Below, piece after piece: positions 32,461-44,349 of a stretch of DNA of 64,000 nt (position 1 is the stretch's first letter; every line of letters begins with the position of its first letter). The DNA comes from Taxawa tesnikishii (nom. ined.) (Eukaryota > Ascomycota > Dothideomycetes > Dothideales): assembly GCA_030247885.1 (NCBI GenBank), contig JAPDRO010000001.1, forward strand, positions 1,488,001 to 1,552,000, given 5' to 3'. Made by a program: the position numbers and the translations under genes. The notes beneath the pieces are model-generated. The model was not told where the DNA came from, made no database searches, and was given only the letters and a program-made list of their open reading frames with translations.

Positions 32461-34367
32461 TCATGCATCGCCCTCGCTCTCATCGTCACTGTCCCATCCC
32501 TCTGCATACTCTTCGCAAATGGCAAGGAGCCCATCACAGAGAGCCTCGCGTTCGTCAATCCCGATAAGCAGTCTGGCTGCTCTCTCGACGGATCGAACGC
32601 GGTCTGCTACCGACGATGCAGTTGCTAGTGTAGCTTGAACCGCGACCTTGTCCGGCTTTGAGCCAAAGTTCAATATTTGAGGGAAGCTGTCAAGAAGTGG
32701 GAAGAGAAGTTGTGATTGATGACTACGGGTTGTCAGCACGTCAACCATGTTAACGTATGAATGAAGAGTACCTCTCTGTTCTTGGTCCGTGTGCGAACCT
32801 GTTCCGAGCGGCAAGATTCGTGTCTTCAATCTCAAGGCTTGACTTCCATGTCCCGCGAAGGCTTTCAAGCGTACTGAAGACGTGGTTCCTTCGGACAGGA
32901 ACTCTCCTGCCATCGAGGTTCACGTCTCGTGGTTGCATAGCTATCTCCGGATGAGGTAGGCTAGAAGTGCCGTCTGCCTCATACCCATTTGAATATCCGT
33001 TGACACGGCTGTCGTGAGGTGCACTACCATTAGCGGAAACCGCCAGAACGGAAGGATCTTCGACGCCGAAATCGACCCTGGCTAACTTCCGATTGCCATC
33101 GTCGCCGAGTGTAGCTTCTACGTCACTGAGACTGGTGCGCCCTATCTGGCCGGAACGCAGGCGCGAGGGTAGTGTGATCGTCTCGAGCGCCATGGCTTGA
33201 AGAGCAGATGTATGCCATTTCGATGCTGCATCGAACGAGACGTACGCTGGCACATGGCTCGGTACGGTGGTCAGCGGAATATACATAGATGCTTGTGGCG
33301 AGATATGATAGAGAGACTGTGCGATGTTCGCCGTCTGTAGCATCATTTTCTCCTGTACAGACCTGTAAGCAACTATCCTGCATTCGTAGGGCGTACGCAC
33401 CCTTGTTTTCCTCCCTCCGTTTTCTAGGCCCCAAACCCAAGCACTCGTCTTTCCTAACTCATCTCTAATTCTCTCAAGGTAACGTGCCGTGAAACCTCCC
33501 CATGCATCGTCAGCTCCGGCAATGAGCTGTAAGCCCTGCAGCTGATCACATTCCTCTAGGAACAGTCGCAGATCACGGTCCAGTAGATCGTGCTCTCTGT
33601 CGAGGTTGCTGAAAAGTTCCTCACCGGTATTCCATCGCTCAAATGGCATCAGGGTGGAGTTCAGCTCATACTCGTGCAACTGGACAATGGAGCGAGGGTG
33701 GTAAAAGACACGGTTGTAGTCTGACCAAAACCGAACTGAGGCGGTTGTCAAAGGCGGCGGATCGAGGCCTTGATCAAGGTGTTGTTGGTATGTACTCGGA
33801 GCAATGGGGAACTCTCTTATTATGTTTGTGCTTCCGCTCCTTTTGTTTCCGCAAATGAGTCGTGGGGTGTTGGTTGTAGGACAAAGGAGTCGCTTACCAT
33901 GGGCCTTGCTCAAGATGGGCGTCGCCTTGAAGCTCATACAGGGCGTTTTCTCTTCTCAACGTGCCAAAAGCACCCTTCAGATCGTATACAACAGCGCGGG
34001 GCGTAAATGTTTCTGAACCGTCGGCTCCGATACCTGGTCGGAAGTGGATGTTGTGATCCACGGGGACTCTTCCTCATTGCCGTACGTGAAGTAAGATTCC
34101 TTTCCCCACCGTCAGAGTGTGTCCTTTTCAAGTGTGTAGGCAATCTAAACATTTGGATCCTCATGGGCGGGAGGTATGATCTGAAGGCAAGGCACACGGC
34201 ATTGAACAGACTCGTCCACTCTTCCACTCTTCCACTGACCTGCGCGTTCCAGAAGTGGGTGCCGACATAGTTCGCTGTAGAAAATCCATCAACTCGGCTC
34301 GCGTTGACTATTCCAACATCTTCCGCTTACCCTGCTCGCCCAGTTGTACTGTGACGATTTCGTGCAT
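32461..34367 (-). CDS. DML1: Mitochondrial DNA inheritance protein Dml1 (Misato, tubulin-like)
   Basis: Dml1/Misato proteins combine tubulin- and myosin-like segments and are needed for mitochondrial DNA inheritance and morphology. Five exons: 34367-34331, 34274-34240, 34099-33898, 33839-32772 and 32686-32461. Spliced start [24 protein letters not shown] matches the family N-terminus; then [10 protein letters not shown] and [14 protein letters not shown], then [12 protein letters not shown]-like [17 protein letters not shown], the [20 protein letters not shown] tubulin-like segment and an acidic end ([13 protein letters not shown]). About 520 residues. One break at G4 34072-34075 (coding C4 where C5 is needed, [11 protein letters not shown]). 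The remaining exons are intact with standard introns, except one longer (140 bases) intron before exon 3. Confidence 0.88.
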
Positions 34368-34589
34368 GATTGGGCGGGTTGCTTGCGGATGAGTTGCGCG
34401 TTGACAAGGGTTGATGTCGGACGGGTGGCGACTTTACAAATCTGGAAGTTACGAAGCGGAAACAGTCACAATGGAAGTATATAGAACATGTGAAAACGGG
34501 CACATTCGCGCAGAGCATTCACAACACCAGGGCAGAGCCAGATCACGGGTTCAATTTGTACGAAAGTACTCTGCGCTGATGCTACCTAA

Positions 34590-35739
34590 TTAACCCATCA
34601 ACTGCAGCTGGTCGTCTGGAGGCCACCTTGTCTGAGCGAAACTAAGACACCTCTTGATGCTTTGCAGGAACTTTCTCGTAGTCTCGTCACTCATGATATG
34701 AGCAGCGTTCTTGTCGCTCTCATGCAGCTTCTCTCGGGCTGATCGCTCGTGGATACCAACCATAGTGACGCCGATTGGCCATGCTCTGCCGAGAGAATTA
34801 ACAAGAGGATCAAGTAAACTAGAAGATGGTTACTTACGCTTTTCCGATACTGAGCCTGAGATATGCGTCGTTGGCATCCACGTATCTCCTCTCCTGACAG
34901 CAACGCACAATCTCGACTACCGGCTCGAGAATGCCGTCCTCGAGCTCTCCCTTTTCCAGCTTCCTGAACAGAGGCACCATGCTTGTCCGTGCCTGCACCA
35001 TCGCGTTGTATGCAGCCTTCCCTGACGAGCTTGTCTTCACACTCGCGTCACGCCTTGATAGCGCAACGTCCCACTCCTCTAGTATCATCGTAAAGTAGGA
35101 CGCCAACTGACGGAACAGGAATGCGCGCGCCTCGGGGTCTTTGGGGGCTTTCTCAGGAATCTTCATCTCTGCCTCCGGGACAGGTACGAGAGTCGTAGGA
35201 ATTGGTCCTTTCGTCATGACAGGTCCTGACGTGCCTCCAACCAACCGCCTGTATCTCCGTAATCGATGTATGTGACTCTCTCCGAACAACTTCGCAGGCT
35301 CTTCCAAAGCTCTTAGCTTCTGCACCAATCCTACATCGTCCATGTCCTCCTCTCCATCGGCAAGCGGCGTTCCCTCCTTCGCGTCGCCATCCTTCTGCTT
35401 CGGTGGAAGATCCGGCAAACCCAGTCGTTTCCGCCTTGCGCGCTCCTCAGCATCTTCTTGCTCTTCTCTCCGTTTTCGGCTCTCCTCCGCAAGCCTTTGC
35501 CTTTTCTCTTCTCTTCTCTTGTTCTTTTCTGCCTCTTCTTCTTCGAGCTTGCGTTTCCTGTCGAGTTTTGCTACGCGCGCATTCTCCAAGGCTTCTTGTT
35601 CTGCTGCATAGGCGGCCTGGCGCTGCGCTTCAACTTCGGAGCGCTTGAGGTATTTGTTCTCTTTGCTGGCTGCTTGCGATGTTGAAGAGGGTGTTTTCGA
35701 CTTCGCTATTTGCGCCGACATAAGCGACGCGAAATCCAT
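34590..35739 (-). CDS. PRP18: Pre-mRNA-splicing factor 18
   Basis: U5 snRNP-associated factor for the second splicing step. Two exons, 35739-34838 and 34785-34590, joined in phase at SIGKAAWPIGVTMVGIHERSA, the most conserved Prp18 segment. The start is MDFASLMSAQI. The N-terminal half is a long charged coiled coil (Arg/Glu/Lys, about residues 25-115) followed by the SFM-like ALEEPAKLFGESHIHRLRRYRRL segment, and the C-terminal all-helical Prp18 domain with FLFRQLASYFTMILEEWD. About 366 residues. No frame break. Flanked by DML1, also -, 222 bases downstream; the BTB gene diverges upstream. Confidence 0.95.
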
Positions 35740-36544
35740 GATGTGCTTGGTGGGGTTGCGTCGGTAAGATAGGTTGGACGGTGTCGGTTATGCAGCGCGG
35801 AGAAGTGTGGAAGTGACAGCAATGGGCGTTTGGTCGCTCGTAGGGCTAACCTATTCAGGCAACCACGGCTTCTGGGTTGATGCTGCAGAAGATTTCCTGG
35901 ATATGCGATGGAGATGCAAATCTATGAAGGGGCAACGCCCCTTGTATGATTGGTCGATAAACTTTACCATGCACATCGCAGCGGTCGACAGCGGCCATTC
36001 TTATCGTTCTCTGTGTATCGATATAGCATACATGGTATTTTGGTATACACACGCAAATGTAGAGTCCCGTTTACAGTTGCACTCTTGATGCATACGAATG
36101 ATTCGCTGGCACCATCTTTCGTACTGTTTAGCTCGTTTAGCGTTTGATGGCCTTGGCGTCGGTTGATTGGCTGTGTCTACCATCCACCAGCCATCCCACA
36201 CCACCGCCGAGTCACCATAACCAGGTGCGAGGAGTGCAGGCCGGGCAAGGACAGGACACTATTCTTTACGCTTCGCCCCTTGTCCCTCGCCTCGAGCCAC
36301 TCGCGACACTTTCTTTTGGGAGTTTACGGCTCTGGAGGTGCTCACGTTCATGCGACTATGAAACAGCGTCTTTCATGCCTCAGGCTCATGAAAAGGCCAG
36401 AAACATTCGACTGAACTGCCCGCCTTGCCTCTTAAGTTCAGTTCAAGAATACACACTCTTCGCGCAACCGACTGTTCGTCACTTTCCACACGCGGATCCA
36501 AGCAGCTCTGTCCACACGACGACACAACAGTATACCGCTTCCCG
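35740..36544. promoter_or_regulatory. Divergent PRP18/BTB promoter region
   Basis: About 800 bases between divergent starts with no recognisable gene. CT-rich sequence near 36290-36320 lies upstream of the + gene. Nothing specific identified. Confidence 0.4.
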
Positions 36545-38221
36545 ATGGTTTCCCATCTAGATCCGCCAAACCAGCTTGTTCCCCACCGGCCACCCTCCGT
36601 CACTTCACGCGCCTCTACTTCTCGAAGACACAGACACAATCGCTCTCATCATGGTGGCTCTTCGTACGCGACCCAGAACTTGAACGAGTTTCCAGTTTTC
36701 TCGCATACCGGCGATGTTGAGATCGTCATCACCTCTCTGAACGGCCGCAAGCAGCACCGATACCTTCTGCATCGCTTGATCTTGAGTCAGTGTTCTGGAT
36801 TCTTTGAAGCAGGTACAAGGCAAGAATGGAGTGGAGCAGGTGCGCAAAGAACGGCTACAGCCGCAGTACCAACAACACCGCAGAGAGGACTGCCGAGGAT
36901 CACGGAGCACGAGTCCACGAATATAGATCTGCCTCGGAGAAGACCATCTAGTGAACAAGACAGGAAGCGCTGGCGCTACGTATTAGATTGGGGTAACAGT
37001 AACGACGACGATGTACCTATGCTCGTACAGCGTGATCCGTCCTCATCACATCCAGCCGCGCCTGAGACTCCCGGACCACCACCCGTAACGCGTAACAAGC
37101 CACCAACATCATCTACGTCCTTCTTCCGGAGCATGTCCGATTTTTCGGCCTTGAACCTGAACTCTTCACAACCTTCACAGCCACCGGATCCTGATGATGA
37201 GCTGTTACGGGACTACGACAACTTGTTCCGCATCATGTACAATTATCCGCCCGCGCTGGACAACATCAATATCGCGAACGCCTATACTGAATGCAAGGCG
37301 CTGATCCATCTGGCAGGCATATACGATGCCTTAGAAGTAGTTGGACCGCGCATCGATCACCACCTGCTTCGCTTCCAGGGACGTCTTTTCAAGCAAATCG
37401 CAAAATATCCACCTTCGTACCTCAAACTCGGCTTTCTCGCGCGATCCAAAGGAATTTTCGCCGAAGCTCTGATCCACGTCGTCGGCCAGTGGCCGGTCCC
37501 GGCACCACAGCTGCGGGGGCAAATCGACGACAGCGTGCTCGATCTAATTGAAGACAAGGTTGACGAGCTGGAAGAGATCAAAGCCAAAGTCGAAGCCAAG
37601 CTGTTCCGCCTGACGCTCACGACTAGCCGCGGCGAGCGCGTCACGCCCAGCAACAGCTTCCTCGACTGGCTCGCCATGTCGCTGTTCCGGCAATGGGTCG
37701 CTGAGAACACGACCCCAGCGCCCGTCTCCATTCTCAAAGATACCACCTCGCGCCAGGGATCCAGCCACTCCACCTCTACTACCGCACCAACGTCCTCTTC
37801 AGCGCTGCGGCCTTCCCACAGCAGGAATGGTTCTTCCAATCCCACCTCTTCATCCCGTTCCGCGCCTTCCGCACCTGCACCACCACCTCCGCCGTCGTTG
37901 ACGACAGGTCGCATATACCGACTGTTGGGTTCCACAAGCCCATCAGCATACCTTCCGCACGACGAACTGAAGCGCTTTCTCAAACTCAGTCCCGAACTGT
38001 ACACGCGCGAGAATCTGCGACGGTTCGAGAGACGTGTGGACGAGTTGAAGAACCTGGCCCGCGATGCTGTAAAGCCTTTGACGAGGAACTTTCTTGAACT
38101 GGATCTGAGTGCGACGACAGGAGGCAACGGCGGCGCGAGTGGTGGAACGGTAATGGTCGGCGGATTGGGGTATTTGACGTGCACGAGAGTTGGGGATGGT
38201 GATTTTCCGTGGGATGATTAG
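36545..38221 (+). CDS. BTB/POZ domain protein (BTB-1)
   Basis: Single exon of 558 residues starting MVSHLDPPNQLVPHRPP. The N-terminus is basic and His/Ser-rich (RRHRHNRSHHGGSS). A BTB fold follows: GDVEIVITSLNGRKQHRYLLHRLILSQCSGFFEAG (about residues 55-90), interrupted by a Pro/Ser-rich insert, then LLRDYDNLFRIMYNYPPALDNINIANAYTECKALIHLA. The remaining part has a helical C-terminal region (LKRFLKLSPELYTRENLRRFERRVDELK) and a Ser/Pro-rich linker, ending DGDFPWDD. It may be a protein-protein adaptor, for example for a cullin-3 ligase, but no BACK or Kelch repeat is visible. No frame break. Confidence 0.75.
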   Translation: MVSHLDPPNQLVPHRPPSVTSRASTSRRHRHNRSHHGGSSYATQNLNEFPVFSHTGDVEIVITSLNGRKQHRYLLHRLILSQCSGFFEAGTRQEWSGAGAQRTATAAVPTTPQRGLPRITEHESTNIDLPRRRPSSEQDRKRWRYVLDWGNSNDDDVPMLVQRDPSSSHPAAPETPGPPPVTRNKPPTSSTSFFRSMSDFSALNLNSSQPSQPPDPDDELLRDYDNLFRIMYNYPPALDNINIANAYTECKALIHLAGIYDALEVVGPRIDHHLLRFQGRLFKQIAKYPPSYLKLGFLARSKGIFAEALIHVVGQWPVPAPQLRGQIDDSVLDLIEDKVDELEEIKAKVEAKLFRLTLTTSRGERVTPSNSFLDWLAMSLFRQWVAENTTPAPVSILKDTTSRQGSSHSTSTTAPTSSSALRPSHSRNGSSNPTSSSRSAPSAPAPPPPPSLTTGRIYRLLGSTSPSAYLPHDELKRFLKLSPELYTRENLRRFERRVDELKNLARDAVKPLTRNFLELDLSATTGGNGGASGGTVMVGGLGYLTCTRVGDGDFPWDD

Positions 38222-38461
38222 GGGAGGAAGAGACGGTGGGAGTATGGATGAAACGAGATATGAATGATGAGTGAAGAACCTTCCTTGCAGCCATTTGATA
38301 CCCCCAAATCTGTTGGAGTTTGGGCGAGACCAGGTCAAATTCGGGAATACATCTGTACAACGCGTTTGCTTAACTTGTATATACATTCACGGGTATCTTA
38401 AACATTTCCCACAACTCCCGTTCCCAGTCTTGAACTTTTGCATCTCACGTTCCTCAAAACG
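38222..38461. other. Convergent spacer
   Basis: 240 bases between the BTB-1 stop and the SPB4 stop. Nothing recognisable. Confidence 0.4.
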
Positions 38462-40541
38462 TTAACAGATCCAGTAACTCCAGCCATCCAAATGCTCCTC
38501 AATCATCGAATCCCTGCCACTCCTCATCTTCCACACCCTCTCCCTGACCTGCGCAATCATCCTGTGCAGTTCTTCTTCCTTGGCTTTCTCCTCGCCGCTC
38601 AGCTTCCCTACCCGCTCTTTCTCGCGCCTAACGTGTTTCTTCTCCCTCCTCGTCTCTCTCAACGCCTTTGCATCCTTCTTCGCGCTCCACGCCTTCTCCT
38701 TCCTCCTGGCCTCCTTTCCCAGTTTCCCCGCCCCCAACTCTCGCCTTGCACCGTCCACAAGGCCTTCCCTACGCTGCTCCAACTCCTCTAGGCGGTGCTG
38801 CTCGCGCTTCCTGTCCTTGTACGCGAAGGTATCGAAGTCGACCTCGCCTTTTGACAGACCCAAACTCCTGTCCCCTTGGAAAGATTTGAGTTCGGGCATC
38901 TTGGGCAGACGGAGCAGACCCCACGCAAGCCCTAGGTCCTCCCACGGCAGGTCCGCGACTCGGAAGATGGAGCTGGCCGAGTGCTTGCTGTACGCCTGGA
39001 CCCAGCTCACGAAAGCCTTCTGCGCCTTGTCGTGCGTCGCCCTGTCCTTCAACACCTCCTTCCTGATCTCGGCCGTCGTCTCGGCTGCCTCTTCGTCACT
39101 TACGGGTCTGATCTCGGGGTTTGCAACGGCGTGATGGGCGTTTTCCGGATGCGCAGGAACTCGACGTAGTCTTCTTCCTTACCTTTGTTGAGGAAGGTGA
39201 CGGCGAGGCCGCGGCGACCTGCGCGTCCAGCGCGCCCGCAGCGGTGCAGGAACGTCTTCGGGTCGCTTGGTGGATCAAGCTGGATTACAAGGTCTACAGA
39301 GGGGATGTCGAGACCTCGGGCTGCAACATCAGTGGTCAACAGAATCGCGGGCGTCAACGAGTTAACGAATTTGGTGAAGTTTTTGGTTCGCACTGTGGCC
39401 GGATGTTTCCCATGTAAGGGCACGATAGTGAAGTCGGAGGGGAGGATCGAGGGGAGGACGTGCTGCCAGTAGTCGACCGCCGCGCAGGTGGCGATGTAAA
39501 GAACAGTCTTTTGGGGAACAAGCTTCGTCAGGATCTGCCGTACAGCTGGCAACTTGTGTGATGGCCGTGTCGTCAGGTATGCCATTGCAAGCGATGCAGG
39601 CGTACGCTTGTCCATGGCTCCAGATGCGCTCTTTACTTTGACAGCGATTCGGACGGGATTACGAAGTCCAACCCGTACTAACTGATCTAGAGCTTCGGAA
39701 ACAGATGCGCTGAAGAGTCCCGTTCGACGCTGTTTCGGCAGCCTTGAGAGAATCTTTTGCAGCGTGTCACTGAAGCCCAGATCCAGCAATCGATCAGCCT
39801 CATCCATGACCAATACTTCGAACGACGACTGCGGGCAGTGAACGTGTGGCGAAGAGAGGAGTTCGAGGAGGCGACCAGGCGTTGCTATAAGCAAGTTAGG
39901 GCCGGTCCGAAGAAACCTGGAGAGATCTTCCGCGGGTGTGGTAGTGCCGCCGAGTAGGAGTTGCGGCACAACCTTCAAGGTGGAGGAGGGGAATTTGGGT
40001 GGCGGAGGAGCGGCGTCGCCATCCCGCATGTCCACATCGTCGTCGACAGGGTCCAATGCAGCGGCCGAGGGAGGGTGAAATCTCAGTAAAGAAGTGAGGA
40101 CAGAATGTATTTGCGTCGCAAGCTCCCTGTTGCATGGAATCAGATCCTGCTTGTTGCGCGCAAGCTTCCTAGCCTACCTTGTCGGACTGATGATAATAGC
40201 GCCCACATGATGCTTCTTGATCGGTTCGTCCAGTCGTAGTAATCGTTCAACGATTGGTATAAGAAAAGAGAGGGTCTTGCCCGAACCCGTCACTGCCTAC
40301 TGCCCGCTCAGCTGTGTTGTTCTCAAGCTCTTCCAACGTGTTCGCGCACCTCAACCACAACGTCCTTATGACCCATGAACAGCGGGATGGTAGATGCCTG
40401 CACGGGCGTCATCTTGGTGAATCCCATGCTTGCCACGGCGTCGAGTATCCATTCCGATAGCGCAGGTGTGAGCGCCTCCCATGCTCTTGAGGAAGCTTTG
40501 GCGGGGCCATTCCCGTCCATAGCTGGTTTGTCTTGAGCCAT
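38462..40541 (-). CDS. SPB4: ATP-dependent DEAD-box RNA helicase, 60S ribosome biogenesis
   Basis: Spb4 is a nucleolar helicase for 25S rRNA processing. Exons 40541-40351, 40296-40178 and 40125-38462. The order of motifs is complete: Q motif region [29 protein letters not shown] (I), SPTRELATQ (Ia), [10 protein letters not shown] (Ib), [13 protein letters not shown] (II), SASV (III, where SAT is common), then [25 protein letters not shown] and [13 protein letters not shown] (VI). The C-terminus continues in another frame with [25 protein letters not shown] and a long basic tail rich in Lys/Arg/Glu. The frames join if TTT 39120-39122 (coding A3) was A4, giving [15 protein letters not shown]. 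About 625 residues. The SAS in place of SAT is seen in other Spb4 proteins to my knowledge and does not argue against function. Confidence 0.92.
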
Positions 40542-42246
40542 GATGTGTCGGCGTAATACCGCTGTGGTTTGCGACTTTAGAGTACCCTCGGACATGAACT
40601 CAGTAGCGTGAATAACTTTTGTCTTCATCTTGTCGAGAAATCTGGGGAAACGGAATTGAGCCGCTGTCACATGCTAAAGTTTATATGTGTGTATTCGCTT
40701 GTGCATACTTTAAACTCTCGACACTCGCTGCGTTTGTTGCATGCGAGCGTTGTAACAGGCAACGATATCGTCAGCAGCACCGCAGCACCGCTAACGTAGA
40801 GCGAGACAACGGTACGGTCAAGTATCGGGGTCCTACATGTAGGAATCCATCTTCTTTTCACCCAGGGCTCCCTCAGTGCATGTACGTCAACAAGTTACCA
40901 AGTGGGCGGCCCAAAGTAAGACTTCACGTGCGAAGAACAGTAACGAAGGAGCATCGAGTGGTACTAAAATGGAAAGGTCTGGGTTGGTTCTGTATCTGAG
41001 ACCAAGCAGGCCGACGCCAACTACATCGGTTCCTGCTGTGGGCAAGGCGGCAAAGGGTGCATAGTTCGTTCCATCACGCCATGACCCATGCATTGGTCTA
41101 TGGCACGCTTCTCAGCATCGGCCTGTGCAGCCATACCGTACCTCAGTCGCAGAAGTTGAGCTCTTTTCACGTCGCGTTGACGTCGGTTTGGACCAGAGGT
41201 CAATCTGCGGGTTGCGTGATCGGTCGTTCATCTGTATGGTAAGCGGGGTTGAAGACCGCCGGGAGGAGTGGACCGTAAAGGAGCAAGGAAAAGCTTGTGG
41301 CACTTTGAGGGGAAAGCCTGGAAATTCCGTTGAGTTGGCAGCCAATGCAGAGGTATAAGACCGGTGAGTGCCCCCGTCAGTCGACTGAATATGTCTGTCA
41401 TCGCCGAAGCTCGGACGTCAGGTCCATTCTTTATCTTTACTCGGGGAACACTCACTACACTCATGGGAAAGACAAAGTGAGAAGATCCGAGACCAATGAT
41501 GATAGCTCGGACGTGGCAAGCGTCAAACTGCATTGGTTATGGTGCCGAGAAACCGCATCGGCAACAGGAAGATAAAATATGAGCTGAGGTCTGGAACGAA
41601 TCAATGAAGGACAGGCAGCAGTATGCATGGGCATGCAAAGCAGCATATGGACAAACAGGGGATTGAGAGACAGGAAGACGAGGGGTTATGAAAGAGGTTG
41701 CCGGGAACGGGATTGGAAGAAGATGGCGAGAGAACGATGGTTTAAGTGCAACTGTTGAACAGGTTTTGCTTGCTGACAGGAGGCGGCAGGATCAACAGGA
41801 TATGGAGAAGCTAGCAGCACTCAAGGTTATGACCTGCCGCCTCTCAGACAGTTGCTACCAGGGTTGAGGCCATGGCTGCACGGTAATGCGAAAGAACGTA
41901 CGAATGACTACAATAACATGACACCAGGGCCTGTCGTTCAAGGGGGCTGAACACTCACCATACACGGGATCTAGCAAGTGGGAGTAGGGAAGGTTCCTCA
42001 ACAAAGTGAGGGAAGGCATCTGTGCCCATCCCTTACCCAGGAGAAGAAGCGAGTACAGTACTTAAGAAAGTATACACCTTACACGATAACCAGCAACAGA
42101 GCGGGGCGCCGCCATTTCATTCCCAAATGCTTCATCCTTGATACATGGATTGATAAAAACCCCGTACCCTACCCGAATCCAGAACCCTGCACAAGTAACG
42201 GTACATGAGAAGGACAAGTCTAGTCTATCGCATACAACACAGTGTT
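40542..42246. other. Intergenic, no gene seen
   Basis: About 1.7 kb between the SPB4 start and the COX15 stop, both on -. Short open frames on both strands lack domains or codon conservation. The SPB4 promoter should lie near 40542-40800. Possible non-coding RNA is not testable from sequence alone. Confidence 0.45.
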
Positions 42247-43832
42247 TTACAGTCCAGTCTGAGCTCTGAGCATAGCCTCAGGCCCTCTCCTGCCAACCTG
42301 ACTCCTCGCAGTCGCCGAGCCCTGCGACAAACGCTGTGCGACCAAGCGTGCTGCCCTCTTGGGCACCCAAACCCTGCTGCCGAGCACGATCGTACCGGTC
42401 AGGAGGGCCAAAGCGCCAGCCTGATGTGCAGAGGCCAGTGGAACGGGCACCAGATACAGCAACGTACTGATGCCCAGAGCCACCTGCAGCCAGACGAGGT
42501 GTACGACACCCCTCACGCCCTTTTTCGCACCCGTCGTCATCAGTGCCCGAACTCTAGGGTTGTAGCGCGTATAGGCCCAAAGTGCCATTACGGCAGTGAA
42601 GGTCGTGGTGGCCAGGATACGGTGGTCGAGCTGGACAAGCGATGGGTTTTCGAGAGGGTTGCGCCACCAGAGGTCTGAGTGATCAGGCACGTGGCTGTAG
42701 AAGGGGTCGAAGAGCTCTTTGAAGGGAGGCGTGAGACCGAGACCCATGTAAGGGAATTCGTTGTAGATGAGACCAGCATCGAGACCGGCGACCAGACCGC
42801 CGGACATGGCGGTGATGAATACAAGAATTGCAAGGGCACCGACGCTACGCCTAAAGAAGCGCAGTCCGGGGTGGGCCATGGCGTTCAGTAGCTTCTGAGA
42901 CTCAGCTGGGTTGGCGAGGAGGCGGTTTTCACGCAGGATGGTGAGGCCGTTCCAGACCATGGCCAGGTAGCAAATGAAGGCGGTACCAAGATGAGCCGTC
43001 AGTCTGTACTGGCTGACTCGCGGATGACTTCCTGGCGCAAACAGATCGTCCTTGAGTCCGCTCTTGACCATCCACCATCCCAGGACTCCTTGAAAGCCGA
43101 TCAAGCCGCAGATGCCGGTGAGTTTGAGTGCCATGCGCGCAGAGACGCGTCTACGCGCGATGAAGTAGGTAGTGGGAAGTAGAAATGTAAGACCGACGAC
43201 ACGTCCCCAGAGGCGATGAATCCATTCCATCCAGTAGATCTGCTTGAACTCTTCCAATGTCATGCGTGGGTTGAGGAGCTTGAATTCGGGAGATGACCTG
43301 TAGAGAGCGAATTCGGATTCCCACTTCTCAGTGGTCGTGGGGGAGGGAGCCTGTCACTGGCCGCCATTCGGTGATACTGAGCCTGCTCGATCTTTCAGCA
43401 CCTGCCACGTTTCGCCGCCTCGCATTTATCCAACGCACCCCGACTCGGTCAACCTCGTCAGTCCACCAAAGATGACAATTCCGAAGACGCTGGCGGCACT
43501 GCCCAACAACCAATATGCCACAGTCTTGCTGCTGGTTTCTGGGAAGGCGGACTTCTTAGGTGTATCCTTTGCGGCATTGCTTCCGATATTCTTGCTCAAT
43601 TCGCCCAGGGGGAGGAAGTGCCTTGGAGGGTGGCAGCAGTGGAGTTGTTTCGGGGCGATTGTAGGCGCTTTTGGGACCGGAAGGCGTGTAGATATGGTGT
43701 CTGCCGTAGGGACTTGTATGCTTGACGGGAGGCGGCTTGCTCGTGCAGACATCTCCTGCAGACGAAGGGTTCAAGTGCGAATCGAGGCGCTGCTCGCTGC
43801 AGCAGGCCGACTGCGCCCAATACAGACTTCAT
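42247..43832 (-). CDS. COX15: Heme A synthase (cytochrome c oxidase assembly)
   Basis: Oxidises heme O to heme A in the mitochondrial inner membrane for cytochrome oxidase. Exons 43832-43439 and 43382-42247. The presequence MKSVLGAVGLLQRAAPRFALEPFVCRRCL is followed by WLLGSAASVFGIVIFGGLTRLTESG, then LSITEWRPVTGSLP, SPEFKLLNPRMTLEEFKQIYWMEWIHRLWGR with the first conserved His, GLIGFQGVLGWWMVKSGL, AHLGTAF, LDHRILA and SAHQAGALALL. Eight hydrophobic spans are plausible, and the four heme-ligand His positions look present. Two breaks: G5 at 43608-43612 (coding C5 where C6 is needed, SSPLGEL), and a G5 run at 43339-43343 (coding C5) that needs two more C or one fewer. About 515 residues. The second site is the only one not explained by a single missing base. 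Confidence 0.92.
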
Positions 43833-44349
43833 GACGGGCAATCCTCTTGTGTTCCTCGAACTCCCTCCTCTTATTCTAGGATCCTTTTACTGTGCAGATT
43901 CGCGAACGATCATCGGAGAGTCAGAGGATCACGCACTCACCTGATACCGCGTTTAGCACACGCTTCGACCCGAGCACGCCAAGCCAGAGTCCAGGGTCCA
44001 GGCTCAGGTCTAGGGCGGTTTTCCGAGCCGGAGCCGTAGCCGTTAGCCGTTAGCCGTACCCCACACGTCTTTTCCAGTGCGTCACGCGCGTGGTCGCCTC
44101 ATTCGTCACATGCTGCCGACCGCCATCTTGTGTGCGACGCGGCGTGATCCATGCGCTGCTACACCTATCGGTGCATTCTGCTCATCCTTCGTGCGCCAAC
44201 ATGCTGCGTTATCTCCCTCCGCAGCAGACCCCCTCACCCAAAACGTTTCTCCTCTGCTGGAATCCGAAGCGCCGTGTTTCTTGATACTCGGCCGACTATC
44301 AGCTTAGCTGCATGGCGCCGCGTTCCAGCCGCATTCCTCAGTCGATGTC
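43833..44349. promoter_or_regulatory. Divergent COX15/BTB-2 promoter region
   Basis: 517 bases between divergent starts. A small tandem array of GTAGCC/GTTAGCC units lies at about 44034-44056, and the same region is C/T-rich. No gene seen. Confidence 0.45.
44034..44056 (+). repeat. Short GTTAGCC tandem array
   Basis: Three near-identical 6-7 base units (GTAGCC, GTTAGCC, GTTAGCC) in the divergent promoter. A similar GTAGCC pair occurs in the CNB1 intron near 63190. Confidence 0.6.
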
